From: an uncultured Oscillospiraceae bacterium
Lineage (GTDB): Bacteria; Bacillota; Clostridia; Oscillospirales; Oscillospiraceae
Direction: 5' to 3'
Assembly: GCA_904419145.1 (NCBI GenBank)
Contig: CAJFQQ010000009.1
Span: 1 to 61,397 of the forward strand
Length of the DNA: 61,397 nucleotides
A program made the translations under genes and the position numbers. The stretch's first letter is position 1, and each line of letters starts with the position of its first letter. This document shows, piece after piece, positions 40,787-49,028 of this stretch. The notes below the pieces were generated by a model. The model had not been told where the DNA came from and made no database searches. It worked only from the letters and a program-made list of their open reading frames with translations.

Positions 40787-41515
40787 ATGCACGTACTGCC
40801 GAAACTGATGATGAAAATGGTGCTTGTAGTCCTGACCGCCATGCTCCTGAGCGTGATGGTGGCCGCCGCGGAGGGGACCTCCGGAAAGGTGACTGCCGAT
40901 GCCCTGCGGGTGCGCGCCGGCGCCAGCACAGAGACTGAAATCCTGGGGATGCTGTATAACGGCACTGTGGTGCAGCTCACCGGCGAGGAGGGGGATTGGT
41001 ACACCATCTCCTATAACGGCACTACCGGCTATCTCCACAAGGATTACATCCAGCTGGTGGAAGAAGAGGCGCAAGCAGCGGAAGAGGAAGTGGCCGAGGA
41101 GACGGTGGCCTACTCCATGGAGAGCCATGAGATCAAGGCGGACGTGGTCAACACCGCCTGTGAGTATCTGGGTGTCCGCTATGTTTACGGCGGATCTTCT
41201 CCCAGCGGCTTCGACTGCTCCGGCTTCACCATGTACATCTATCAGCAGTTCGGCTATTCTCTGCCCCACTCCGCTTCCAGCCAGCTGGATTACGGGACGT
41301 CCGTGGAGCGGGATGCTCTGCAGATGGGCGATCTGGTGTTCTTCCGTGACACCAGCATTACTTCCAAGGCGGCCAGTCACGTGGGCATTTACATCGGCGG
41401 CGGACAGTTTGTCCACGCCTCCTCCAGCAGCACCGGCTATGTGATTGTCAGTTCCCTCAGTGAGAGCTACTTTGACAGCTATTACGTGGGCGCGCGCCGG
41501 CTGATTGCGGACTGA
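40787..41515 (+). CDS. Secreted SH3b - NlpC/P60 peptidoglycan hydrolase
   Basis: 242 residues. A signal peptide (MKMVLVVLTAMLLSVMVAAA, cut near 28) precedes an SH3b domain (about 33-90, VTADALRVRAGASTETEILGML). An acidic linker and an NlpC/P60 domain (about 120-242) follow. The catalytic Cys is in SGFDCSGFTMYIY near 145 and the His in SHVGIYIGGGQFVHAS near 197. It cleaves gamma-D-Glu/diamino-acid bonds in the cell wall. AGAGAGGAG precedes the ATG, and a strong terminator follows. Confidence 0.93.
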   Translation: MHVLPKLMMKMVLVVLTAMLLSVMVAAAEGTSGKVTADALRVRAGASTETEILGMLYNGTVVQLTGEEGDWYTISYNGTTGYLHKDYIQLVEEEAQAAEEEVAEETVAYSMESHEIKADVVNTACEYLGVRYVYGGSSPSGFDCSGFTMYIYQQFGYSLPHSASSQLDYGTSVERDALQMGDLVFFRDTSITSKAASHVGIYIGGGQFVHASSSSTGYVIVSSLSESYFDSYYVGARRLIAD

Positions 41516-41548
41516 GACTTCTCTACATAACGACATAGAAAACAGAAG

Positions 41549-41580
41549 GGCCCTCCGTTTGAAAAAGCGGAGGGCCTTTT
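41549..41580 (+). terminator. Rho-independent terminator after the NlpC/P60 gene
   Basis: A 12-bp stem (41549-41560 with 41565-41576) around GAAA, followed by TTTT. Confidence 0.85.
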
Positions 41581-41625
41581 GCTGAGGCTGCGGGCCGGCC
41601 ACGCAGCCTTTCAGCCGGCTGACGC

Positions 41626-41654
41626 TTGCGCCTGGCGGGCCGGGCTGGTATAAT
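41626..41654 (+). promoter_or_regulatory. SigA promoter of the NusG-II/Gx pair
   Basis: TTGCGC (41626-41631), 17 bases, TATAAT (41649-41654). Confidence 0.75.
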
Positions 41655-41680
41655 CGATCCCAAAGAGAGGAGGGGACGCT

Positions 41681-42043
41681 GTGCGCAAGCGTACCTGGGA
41701 TATCGTTCTGATCGCTGCGGTCCTGTTGGCTGCGGCGGTGCTGTGGCTATGCCTGCGGCCGACGGAGACGGGGGCCAGCGTGCTGGTGATCCGGGACGGG
41801 CAGGAGATCGCCCGCTATGCGCTCCAGGAGGACCGGACGGTCACCATTGGGGAGGCGGACTACAATGTGCTGGAGATCCGGGATGGGCAGGCCGCTGTGA
41901 TCGACGCCAACTGCGGCGACCACACCTGTGTCCGCACCGGCGCTGTCAGCCGCGCGGGCGAGAGCATCATCTGCCTGCCCCACCGGCTGGAGATCCGCAT
42001 TACAGGCGGGGCAGACAGCGACGTGGATATTGTAGCCCAGTAG
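41681..42043 (+). CDS. NusG domain II-containing membrane-anchored protein
   Basis: 120 residues. A signal-anchor (WDIVLIAAVLLAAAVLWLCL) is followed by a small beta domain of the NusG-II type, with CGDHTCVRTGAVSRAGESIICLPHRLEIRI near 83 as its conserved core. It starts at GTG with AGAGGAGG upstream. It is paired with a Gx-transporter gene 16 bases downstream, a frequent combination in Firmicutes linked to flavin/electron-transport loci. Confidence 0.82.
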   Translation: MRKRTWDIVLIAAVLLAAAVLWLCLRPTETGASVLVIRDGQEIARYALQEDRTVTIGEADYNVLEIRDGQAAVIDANCGDHTCVRTGAVSRAGESIICLPHRLEIRITGGADSDVDIVAQ

Positions 42044-42059
42044 AGAGGAGAGAGCGCGG

Positions 42060-42545
42060 ATGCAGGCAAAAAAAATTGCCACCATGGGACTTCTGGTGGC
42101 GCTGGCAATGGTGCTGTCCTGGGTGGAGCAGCTGGTGCCCCTGTCCGTGGCGGTGCCGGGGGTGAAGCTGGGGCTGGCCAATCTGGCGGTGATCTTCACC
42201 CTCTACCGGATCGGGACCCGGGCGGCGTGGGGACTGTCGCTGCTGCGGGTGGTGCTGGTGTCCCTGACCTTCGGCAACGCCTACAGCCTGTGGTACAGCC
42301 TGGCCGGGGCGGTGCTGAGCCTTGTGGTGATGACGCTGCTGCGGAAAACCGGACGCTTCTCCCTGCTGGGGGTCAGCGTGGCCGGGGCGGTGTGCCACAA
42401 TGTAGGGCAGATCGCCGTGGCGGCGGCGGTGCTGGGCAGCGCCTCCATGGTCTACTACCTTCCGGTGCTGCTGGTGTCCGGCACGGCCGCAGGGGTGTGC
42501 ATCGGCGCGGTGGCGGCCATTCTGGTCCGCCGCATCCAGCTTTAG
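42060..42545 (+). CDS. Gx transporter family protein
   Basis: 161 residues with about five membrane segments. KIATMGLLVALAMVLSWVEQLVP at the N-terminus, GVKLGLANLAVIFTLYRIG near 40 and AVCHNVGQIAVAAAVLG near 109 are typical of the family once annotated as heptaprenyl diphosphate synthase component I. The substrate is unsettled. AGAGGAGAG precedes the ATG. Confidence 0.85.
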   Translation: MQAKKIATMGLLVALAMVLSWVEQLVPLSVAVPGVKLGLANLAVIFTLYRIGTRAAWGLSLLRVVLVSLTFGNAYSLWYSLAGAVLSLVVMTLLRKTGRFSLLGVSVAGAVCHNVGQIAVAAAVLGSASMVYYLPVLLVSGTAAGVCIGAVAAILVRRIQL

Positions 42546-43081
42546 CGGTATAAGATCAGGCTGAACCAGGTCACCAGATTGCCGCCGGCCTGGAAATCGA
42601 TGTGGAATTTCTCCGCCAGATCCGTCACCAGGATGCCCTGGCTCTCCACGCAGGGGAACATCCTGTCCGGGAAGCGGCAGGGACCGCCGGGATAGGCGCA
42701 GTGCTCACAGATGGCGCAGGACTCAGTGGAGAGGACGAAGGTCTCCACCCCCTGGGCGGAAAAGAGGGCCTTCACCTGGCGGGTCAACTCCTCATGCTCC
42801 TCCCGGGTGGCAAGGGTGGTCTCCAGATTTTCGATGTCGGTGACCTCCGAGAGGGAGGTAATGAGCAGGGCGTGGGGATAGGAGAGGCAGTGGGCACGGC
42901 ACGCGTCCACCGGCCCCACCGCCGGCGGGCAGGCCCAGGACTTGCCGTACTGGGCGCACTCGCTCTCGCAGATGTGGCGGACCTTCTCCGAGAACACCAG
43001 CTGACTGGTGGAAAAAAATTCGTATTGGACAATGGGCAGTTGGGCCATCTGCTGTTCCAGCAGCGCGCGGTCCAGGGCCAT
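42542..43081 (-). CDS. DUF2284 metal-binding protein
   Basis: 179 residues, rich in Cys. Clusters CESECAQYGKSWACPP near 38-53, CRAHC near 61 and ESCAICEHCAYPGGPC near 120-135 suggest one or two iron-sulfur or zinc sites. The function of DUF2284 is unknown, though it often accompanies redox and corrinoid genes. The start at 43081 has GAGGTG upstream; the longer open frame has no ribosome site. Its last 4 bases overlap the convergent Gx gene. Confidence 0.78.
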   Translation of the reverse strand: MALDRALLEQQMAQLPIVQYEFFSTSQLVFSEKVRHICESECAQYGKSWACPPAVGPVDACRAHCLSYPHALLITSLSEVTDIENLETTLATREEHEELTRQVKALFSAQGVETFVLSTESCAICEHCAYPGGPCRFPDRMFPCVESQGILVTDLAEKFHIDFQAGGNLVTWFSLILYR

Positions 43082-43142
43082 AGGGATCACCTCACTGGCA
43101 GATAGTATATCACAGGTTCTGGAGAAAGGAAAGGGTAAGGAC

Positions 43143-43610
43143 ATGTTGGAAGTGAAAAAGCTGCGGGAGCATCCGGCGATCCTGGACGAGGCCGCCCGCT
43201 GGTTTTCCCAGCGGTGGGGGATCCCGGCGGCGGAGTATCGCGCCAGCATGGCGGCGTGTTCCCAGTGCGCTGGTGCCGTGCCCCAGTGGTATGTGGTCCT
43301 GGATGGACAGGGGGAGATCATCGCCGGCGCGGGGGTCATTGAAAATGACTTCCACGACCGGCCGGACCTGCGGCCCAACCTGTGTGCCCTGTATGTGGAG
43401 GAGCGCTTCCGCGGCCGCGGACTGGCCGGGCACCTCCTCTCCGCCATCCGGGCGGATATGGCCGGTCTGGGCGTGGAGCGGCTGTATCTGGTGACGGACC
43501 ACGTGGGCTTTTATGAGCGGTATGGCTGGCAGTTCCTCACCACCGTCCGCGACGACAGCGGCCTCGAGGAGCGGATGTACACCATCGCCGCTGCGGAGGG
43601 GACCATCTAA
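43143..43610 (+). CDS. GNAT-family N-acetyltransferase
   Basis: 155 residues. The acetyl-CoA loop is in ERFRGRGLAGHLL near 91, preceded by NLCALYVEE and followed by LYLVTDHVGFYERYGWQF. The family moves acetyl groups to amines; the substrate is not evident. GAAAGGAAAGG lies before the ATG at 43143. It is divergent from the DUF2284 gene. Confidence 0.88.
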   Translation: MLEVKKLREHPAILDEAARWFSQRWGIPAAEYRASMAACSQCAGAVPQWYVVLDGQGEIIAGAGVIENDFHDRPDLRPNLCALYVEERFRGRGLAGHLLSAIRADMAGLGVERLYLVTDHVGFYERYGWQFLTTVRDDSGLEERMYTIAAAEGTI

Positions 43611-43657
43611 GATGCCTCAGCGCGACCGGCGGACAACCGGCCCGCAGGACAAAAAAC

Positions 43658-43684
43658 CGGGAGGGACGCAGGGCGTCCCTCCCG
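43658..43684. terminator. Terminator between the GNAT gene and a convergent small gene
   Basis: A 12-bp perfect stem (43658-43669 with 43673-43684) around AGG. On the minus strand it runs into GTTTTTTG, so it best serves the minus-strand gene ending at 43697. Confidence 0.8.
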
Positions 43685-43696
43685 CCGTTTGCACGC

Positions 43697-43918
43697 TTAC
43701 ACCTCACTGAAGGTATAGCGGTGGCGCTGGGCGGCCTCGCAGACCACCTCCACAATCAGCGTACCATCCTGTTCGGTGGAGGAGATCTCAGCGGACTTGT
43801 CCTTTTTGTAGAGATCCTGCACATAAGCGATGGGGTCCTCCAGTTCCAGCTCCAAAAACTCCTTGGTATCCGGGGCGCAGGGGTTGTAGACTTCCTTGAC
43901 GACTTCGTAGGTTTTCAT
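43697..43918 (-). CDS. Small hypothetical protein, 73 aa
   Basis: 73 acidic residues beginning MKTYEVVKEVYNPC. It is soluble, without recognised domain, with short strand-helix-strand character (EVVKEVYN; FLELELEDPIAYVQDLY; GTLIVEVVCEAA). A strong AAAGGAGG precedes the ATG on the minus strand, and a terminator follows it, so the gene is well supported though its function is unknown. Confidence 0.75.
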   Translation of the reverse strand: MKTYEVVKEVYNPCAPDTKEFLELELEDPIAYVQDLYKKDKSAEISSTEQDGTLIVEVVCEAAQRHRYTFSEV

Positions 43919-44063
43919 AAGGGTCCTCCTTTCCCTTTCTCAGCAGTTGTTGGATTTGCTGCATCTATTGTATATGATTTCCCTGAAAATTGCAAGATTG
44001 TACAAAAGAAATGCGGTGGAGCGCCGCTGCGGGCAGGCAAATGTTCTGCGCTGCGGAAAGTGC

Positions 44064-44092
44064 TTGACACAGCGGAGGGGCCTTGGTAATAT
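44064..44092 (+). promoter_or_regulatory. SigA promoter of the cysE-cysS operon
   Basis: TTGACA (44064-44069), 17 bases, TAATAT (44087-44092); a TATAAT at 44090-44095 gives a 20-base spacer and is less likely. Confidence 0.75.
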
Positions 44093-44098
44093 AATACT

Positions 44099-44322
44099 GT
44101 TGTGAGACCACGATGAACGGAAAGAGTACCGGCAGCAGGCATGCAGAGAGGGGCGGTCACCGGCTGAAAGCCGCCCTGTGTAGGCCGCCGGGAAGGTGCG
44201 TCCGGGAGTGGGAGGGGCAATGCCCTCCGTCTGAGCCGCGATACTGGCTCGCCGAGTGAAACAGGAGAGTGGAACCGCGTGACTGACGCCTCTCTGCCCG
44301 ACGGGCAGCGGGGCGTTTTGCA
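44099..44322 (+). ncRNA. Cysteine-specific T-box leader
   Basis: A T-box riboswitch between promoter and cysE. Stem I elements are seen: AGAGTACC near 44124, AGAGAGGGGCGG and GGCTGAAAGCC. The candidate specifier is TGC at 44197-44199 in GAAGGTGCGTCC. The T-box sequence AGAGTGGAACCGCGT is at 44266-44280. Its variable base is A (TGGA), which matches the U73 discriminator of tRNA-Cys. The terminator hairpin follows at 44284-44318. Uncharged tRNA-Cys would stabilise the antiterminator and raise cysE-cysS expression. Confidence 0.88.
44284..44318 (+). terminator. T-box terminator
   Basis: ACGCC/GGGCGT and CTGCCC/GGGCAG arms around GAC, followed by TTTTGCATTTT. It is the expression-platform stem of the Cys T-box. 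Confidence 0.8.
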
Positions 44323-44393
44323 TTTTGGCGGCGTACGCTTTGGCATATCCTGGCCGCTCCCATGGAATCCTAGTGATAAAGGAATCGTTTTCT

Positions 44394-45032
44394 ATGCTGT
44401 TTGAGACCCTGACCGCTTATCAGAAGCGGGACCCGGCCGCCCGGAGCAAGCTGGAGATCTTCCTGCTCTACGCCGGCGTCCATGCCACCATCTACCACCG
44501 CCTGGCCCACTCCCTCTACCGACACCGCCTGCGCTTCCTGGCCCGGGCGCTGTCCCAGTGGAGCCGGTTTTGGACCGGCATTGAGATCCACCCCGGCGCC
44601 ACCATCGGCCGCCGGCTGGTGATTGACCACGGCAACGGCATTGTCATCGGCGAGACGGCGGAGCTGGGGGACGACGTGCTGCTCTATCAGCAGGTCACCC
44701 TGGGCGGCACGGGCAAGGACGTTGGCAAGCGCCATCCCACCATCGGCAACAACGTGATGGTGGGCGCCGGCGCCAAGGTCCTGGGCCCCATTACCATCCA
44801 TGACAATGCCCGCATTGCCGCCGGCGCGGTGGTGCTCCAGGAGGTGCCCGAGGGGGCTACCGCCGTGGGCGTTCCGGCCCAGATCGTCCGTCTCCACGGG
44901 CAGAAGGTCCGCTCCTATGCCGATGAGGTGGACCAGACCAGCGTGGAGGACCCGGTGCTGGAGGAGATCCGGAGCCTGAGCCGGCGCATTGAGGAACTGG
45001 AACAGAAATTACAGGAAGAGAAAGGAACCTGA
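44394..45032 (+). CDS. cysE: Serine O-acetyltransferase
   Basis: 212 residues. Makes O-acetylserine from serine and acetyl-CoA, the first step of cysteine synthesis. FWTGIEIHPGATIGRRLVIDHGNGIVIGET near 60 opens the left-handed beta-helix of hexapeptide repeats, and GGTGKDVGKRHPTIGNNVMVGAGAKVLGPI follows. A helical C-terminal tail (EEIRSLSRRIEELEQKLQEE) may form a coiled coil. AAAGGAA precedes the ATG. It is controlled with cysS by the upstream T-box. Confidence 0.95.
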   Translation: MLFETLTAYQKRDPAARSKLEIFLLYAGVHATIYHRLAHSLYRHRLRFLARALSQWSRFWTGIEIHPGATIGRRLVIDHGNGIVIGETAELGDDVLLYQQVTLGGTGKDVGKRHPTIGNNVMVGAGAKVLGPITIHDNARIAAGAVVLQEVPEGATAVGVPAQIVRLHGQKVRSYADEVDQTSVEDPVLEEIRSLSRRIEELEQKLQEEKGT

Positions 45033-45037
45033 TCGAC

Positions 45038-46480
45038 ATGTATCTATACAATTCCGCCACCCACAAGAAGGCCGAATTCACCACCCACACCCCGGGCCAT
45101 GTGGAGATGTACACCTGCGGCCCCACGGTGTACCACTTTGCCCACATTGGGAACCTGCGCTCCTATATCATGGAGGACGTGCTGGAGAAATTCCTGCGCT
45201 ACGAGGGGTATGACGTCCACCGTGTCATGAACATCACCGACGTGGGCCACCTGGCCAGCGACGCGGACACCGGCGAGGACAAGATGCTCAAGGGGGCAAA
45301 GCGGGAGCACAAGAGCGTCATGGAGATCGCCAAGTTCTACACCGACGCCTTCTTCGACGACTGCAAAAAGCTCAATATCAAGCGGCCGGACGTGGTGGAG
45401 CCCGCCACCAGCTGCATCGACGAGTATATCAAGATCGTCTCGGGCCTCATCGACAAGGGGTACGCCTATCTCGCCGGCGGCAACGTGTACTTTGATACCA
45501 GCAAGCTCCCCCGGTACTATATCTTCAACGACCACGACGAGGAGGATCTGGCCGTGGGCGTCCGGGAGGGCGTGGAGGAGGACACCAACAAGCGCAACAA
45601 GAACGACTTCGTCCTCTGGTTCACCAAGTCCAAGTTCGAGGATCAGGCCCTGAAGTGGGACTCCCCCTGGGGCGTGGGCTATCCCGGCTGGCACATCGAG
45701 TGCACCGGCATCTCCCTCAAGCACAACGGGGAGTACCTGGACCTCCACTGCGGCGGAATTGACAACGCTTTCCCCCACCACACCAATGAGATCGCCCAGA
45801 GCGAGAGCTACCTGGGCCACCCCTGGTGTCCCCAGTGGTTCCATGTCCACCACCTGAACACCACCTCCGGCAAGATGTCCAAGTCCAAGGGGGAGTTCCT
45901 CACTGTCTCCCTCCTGGAGGAGAAGGGCTACGATCCCCTGAGCTACCGCTTCTTCTGCCTCCAGAGCCACTACCGCAAGAGCCTGGTGTTCTCCTGGGAG
46001 AATCTCAGCAACGCCCAGGGGGCCTATCAGAAGCTCCTGCGCCGCATCGCCGCCCTCTCCCCCGAGGGGGAGGCGGACGAAGGCACCGTGGCATCCTATA
46101 AGGAGAAGTTCCTGCAGCAGGTGGGCAACGACCTGAACACCTCCATGGGCGTCACCCTGCTGTACGACGCCCTGAAGGCCCCGGCAAACGACGCCACCAA
46201 GCGGGCCATCCTGGACAGCTTCGACAGCGTGCTGAGCCTGAGCCTTCTGGAGAAGGCGGACGCCCTCCGCGCGGAGCAGGCCAAGGCCCAGACCGCCTCC
46301 GCCGGCGGCTTCACCATCACCGGCGAGGGGGACCCGGACATTGACGCGCTGGTCCTCCAGCGGGCCCAGGCCAAGAAGGCGAAAAACTTCGCCGAGGCCG
46401 ACCGCATCCGGGATGCGCTGAAAGCGAAAGGCATCGAGGTCACCGACACCAAGGAGGGCGCCTCCTGGCGGCGGGTGTAA
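45038..46480 (+). CDS. cysS: Cysteinyl-tRNA synthetase
   Basis: 480 residues, class I. The HIGH-type motif is in GPTVYHFAHIGNLRSY near 28, zinc-binding Cys and His in CGPT and HIECTGISLKHNGEYLDLHCGG, and the KMSKS loop in GKMSKSKGEFLT near 284. A helical anticodon-binding end follows. It starts 5 bases after cysE, so synthesis and charging of cysteine are under one Cys T-box. The terminator at 46496 ends the operon. Confidence 0.97.
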   Translation: MYLYNSATHKKAEFTTHTPGHVEMYTCGPTVYHFAHIGNLRSYIMEDVLEKFLRYEGYDVHRVMNITDVGHLASDADTGEDKMLKGAKREHKSVMEIAKFYTDAFFDDCKKLNIKRPDVVEPATSCIDEYIKIVSGLIDKGYAYLAGGNVYFDTSKLPRYYIFNDHDEEDLAVGVREGVEEDTNKRNKNDFVLWFTKSKFEDQALKWDSPWGVGYPGWHIECTGISLKHNGEYLDLHCGGIDNAFPHHTNEIAQSESYLGHPWCPQWFHVHHLNTTSGKMSKSKGEFLTVSLLEEKGYDPLSYRFFCLQSHYRKSLVFSWENLSNAQGAYQKLLRRIAALSPEGEADEGTVASYKEKFLQQVGNDLNTSMGVTLLYDALKAPANDATKRAILDSFDSVLSLSLLEKADALRAEQAKAQTASAGGFTITGEGDPDIDALVLQRAQAKKAKNFAEADRIRDALKAKGIEVTDTKEGASWRRV

Positions 46481-46495
46481 GAGGACAACGACGAA

Positions 46496-46523
46496 AGGCC
46501 CGCCCGGCTCAGCCGGGCGGGCC
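46496..46523. terminator. Terminator after cysS
   Basis: A perfect stem AGGCCCGCCCGGC/GCCGGGCGGGCCT around TCA; the following T-rich TGTGTATTCT is modest. Confidence 0.75.
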
Positions 46524-46544
46524 TGTGTATTCTCTGTATGCAAC

Positions 46545-46835
46545 TCAGCCGTCGTCCTTTTCCTGCTTGTCGGCCTGCCGTAGGCGGCGGATCATGGAAG
46601 GCAGTGATAAAAGATAGGAAATGGTGAGGAACAGATAGAAAGTAGCAATCAATCGGTACCATGTATAGTAGAAGCGAGGGGATCCGGGGAGTTGCTGGTC
46701 CAGCCAATCTGTTATGGGAGCCCCGAACCCGTGCGCCCAAAAAAGGCAGATAACAACCAGGGATATAATCCCGTAGAACACATAAAACCACCTGGGCATC
46801 CGCTTAAAAATCCCGTTGCCTTCCCACCACCACAT
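46545..46835 (-). CDS. Small membrane protein, 96 aa
   Basis: 96 residues beginning MWWWEGNGIFKRMPRW, with two membrane segments (FYVFYGIISLVVICLFWAHG and WYRLIATFYLFLTISYLL) and a charged C-terminus. Family unknown. An ATG at 46835 lies 10 bases after AAAGGAGG; a TTG at 46841 is an alternative start. A sigma-K-like promoter pattern lies about 70 bases upstream, hinting at expression during sporulation. Confidence 0.7.
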   Translation of the reverse strand: MWWWEGNGIFKRMPRWFYVFYGIISLVVICLFWAHGFGAPITDWLDQQLPGSPRFYYTWYRLIATFYLFLTISYLLSLPSMIRRLRQADKQEKDDG

Positions 46836-46903
46836 TTTCAATGAACCCTCCTTTTTTAGTTATAAAAATATTCGAACCAGTTGAAGCGAGTAAGTGAACT
46901 TGG

Positions 46904-46933
46904 TATCCTATGACAATTTGGAAAAGGGCTGTG
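46904..46933 (-). promoter_or_regulatory. Second sigma-K-like promoter
   Basis: Minus strand: CACA (46933-46930), 17 bases, CATAGGATA (46912-46904). The -10 is identical to that upstream of the Cys-rich gene at 5251. It faces the small membrane protein. Confidence 0.4.
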
Positions 46934-46964
46934 TAAGCCGAAAACGTTGCCGGGAGCGTTTAGA

Positions 46965-46998
46965 AATAGGCCGCGTCGGGGAACCGGCGCGGCCTATT
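46965..46998. terminator. GC-rich stem, possible terminator of the 47409 transcript
   Basis: AATAGGCCGCGTCGG pairs with CCGGCGCGGCCTATT (one G-U) around GGAA. On the minus strand TTTCTAAACG follows, a weak T tract. Confidence 0.5.
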
Positions 46999-47041
46999 GA
47001 AATCATATAAACTGTATTCGATTGTGCGGATCACCCGCCCG

Positions 47042-47371
47042 TCAAGAACCAAACTGTTTCTTCTGAATCACTTGCTGGATTTGTAAGACTGAGGTCTCTG
47101 GAATGTATATGCCATATCGGGCAATCAGCATGCCGAAGAAATAGATAACATCAAATCGTTGACAACGTCGACGCTGCTTCCAGTGAATGTTTCCCAGTAG
47201 TAAAACCAGTTTGTAAAAGGAACAGGGTCTCGCAATCTGTGCGGGGGTCAAGTCGAATCTGTATTGTCTGATCCATTCATTACCGTGTACGAGTAGGTAT
47301 GCAAGAGCTTCCGGTCTCCCTCCTGATGGAATCTGAAGAACCGCTCCTGCACAATCAACTTACTTGTACAT
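47042..47371 (-). pseudogene. Broken small gene behind a very strong promoter
   Basis: On the minus strand, AAAGGGGTGAG precedes an ATG at 47371 that reads M-Y-K-stop. Removing one copy of a tandem AAGT would restore a frame MYKLIVQERFFRFHQEG that runs 39 codons. A different frame is open downstream to 47042 (DLTPAQIARPCSFYKLVLLLG). I recognise no family. It may be a decayed gene or a non-coding transcript. Confidence 0.35.
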
Positions 47372-47408
47372 GGGACTCACCCCTTTCTGTTTTCTTCTTT
47401 GTGTCTTT

Positions 47409-47490
47409 ATTATAGCTCGGCCGATTTGAATTGTCAATATCGAATAAAAAAATTTCAAAAATATTTTTAATTTTATTAATTCTATACAAA
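47409..47490 (-). promoter_or_regulatory. Perfect-consensus promoter with AT-rich upstream element
   Basis: Minus strand: TTGACA (47437-47432), exactly 17 bases, TATAAT (47414-47409). The 50 bases upstream (47438-47490) are almost all A/T with A and T runs, like a rRNA UP element. It points leftward into a broken frame. Confidence 0.8.
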
Positions 47491-47638
47491 ACAGCGGAGG
47501 CGAATCTGGCAAAAACGCTCCCGGAGAGGAGCTGCCGGCAGAGGGCGGCTTGCCAAACTCTGCGGAAAGGTATAAGATACATTCCATCAGATCAAACGCG
47601 GCTGGCGTCTGTGTGCCGGCCGCATGTGTGGAGGGAGT

Positions 47639-49021
47639 ATGGAACAGCGGAAAAACGATTTCAGCCAGGGCAGCATTGCCCGCAATATCCTGAGCCTGGC
47701 TATTCCTATGACCGTGGCCCAGCTGACGGTGGTGCTGTACAACATGGTGGACCGGGCGTTCATCGGACACATCCAGGATGTGGGCAAGGACGCCTTTACC
47801 GGCATGGGGCTGGTGATGCCCATTACTTACATTATCACCGCCTTTGCCAACCTCAGCGGCATGGGCGGCGCGCCCCTGTTTTCCATTGCCCGTGGGAGGA
47901 AGGACGACGACTACGCCGGCCGGGTCATGGGCAACGCCTTTGCCTATCTGGTGGTGCTGGGGGTGCTCCAGATGGTGGCCTATTACCTGTTTCTGGATCC
48001 CATACTGTATCTGGTGGGCGGAAGCCCGGACACGGTGCCCTATGCCCGGGACTATGCCCTGATCTACCTGGCGGGTACTATCCCGGTGATGATCAGCCTG
48101 GGGATGAACCCCTTTATCAACGCCCAGGGCTTCGGAAAGATGGGGATGATGACCGTGGTGCTGGGGGCGGTCATCAATCTGATCCTGGACCCGATCTTCA
48201 TTTTTGCTTTTAATATGGGTGTGAAGGGTGCGGCCTGGGCGACAGTGATTGCCCAGGTGGCCTCTGCCGCATGGGTGATGATCTTCCTGTGCGGGAAGCG
48301 GGCGATCATCCGTCTGGAGCGGCGCTATCTGGGCTTCTCCCTGCCGATCATTGGAAAGATCAGCAGCCTGGGCTTCACGGGCTTTACCTTTTCCGTCACC
48401 AACAGTATTGTCCAGAGCGTGGGCAACGCCCTCCTCCAATCCTATGGTGGGGCCTCTATGGGGGACTTATATGTAGGAGCCATGACAGCCATCTCCTCGG
48501 TGCGGGAGATTGTTTACCAACCAATTCGAGGGCTGACCCAGGGGGCCCAGCCGGTGATGGGGTACAACTACGGCGCCGGGCAGTACAGCCGGGTTCGCCA
48601 GTGTATCCGGTTCGTCACCTGGACCACCCTGCTGTGCAGCGCTGTTACCTGGCTGCTGGTGTTGCTGTTCCCGGAGTTCTGGGTACTGATTTTTAATGAT
48701 GATCCCCGGATGCTGGAGGTGGGAGCGGTCACCATGCGGATCTACTTTGCCGCCTTTGTGATGATGGGGTTCCAGAACATTGGGCAGAACACCTTTGTAG
48801 CCCTGGGCCGTGCCAAGGAGGCGGTGTTCTTCTCACTGTTTCGCAAGGTGATCCTGGTGGTGCCGCTGATGTTCCTGCTGCCCCGGCTCTGGAATCTGGG
48901 GGCCTACGGTGTGTTTGCCGCCGAGCCTATCTCCGACATTGTTGGAGGCCTCGCCAGCTACTGCACCATGATGCTGACTGTAGGCCGGGCCATGAAGCAG
49001 CCGGACCGGCTGCCGCAGTGA
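47639..49021 (+). CDS. MATE-family multidrug/sodium antiporter
   Basis: 460 residues with about 12 membrane segments. Exports cationic compounds in exchange for Na+ or H+. Family pieces include DFSQGSIARNILSLAIPMTVAQL at the start, LYNMVDRAFIGHI near 36, GMNPFINAQGFGKMGMMTVVLGAVINLILDPIFIF near 162, and RGLTQGAQPVMGYNYGAGQYSRV near 300. GGAGGGAG lies only 3 bases before the ATG at 47639; an ATG 15 bases upstream is possible but has no ribosome site. Confidence 0.9.
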   Translation: MEQRKNDFSQGSIARNILSLAIPMTVAQLTVVLYNMVDRAFIGHIQDVGKDAFTGMGLVMPITYIITAFANLSGMGGAPLFSIARGRKDDDYAGRVMGNAFAYLVVLGVLQMVAYYLFLDPILYLVGGSPDTVPYARDYALIYLAGTIPVMISLGMNPFINAQGFGKMGMMTVVLGAVINLILDPIFIFAFNMGVKGAAWATVIAQVASAAWVMIFLCGKRAIIRLERRYLGFSLPIIGKISSLGFTGFTFSVTNSIVQSVGNALLQSYGGASMGDLYVGAMTAISSVREIVYQPIRGLTQGAQPVMGYNYGAGQYSRVRQCIRFVTWTTLLCSAVTWLLVLLFPEFWVLIFNDDPRMLEVGAVTMRIYFAAFVMMGFQNIGQNTFVALGRAKEAVFFSLFRKVILVVPLMFLLPRLWNLGAYGVFAAEPISDIVGGLASYCTMMLTVGRAMKQPDRLPQ

Positions 49022-49028
49022 GAAGAAG

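Noticed and set aside
47355-47582. 75-aa minus-strand frame across the AT-rich region
   Set aside because: It spans the perfect promoter itself and has no ribosome site; composition follows the AT-rich DNA.
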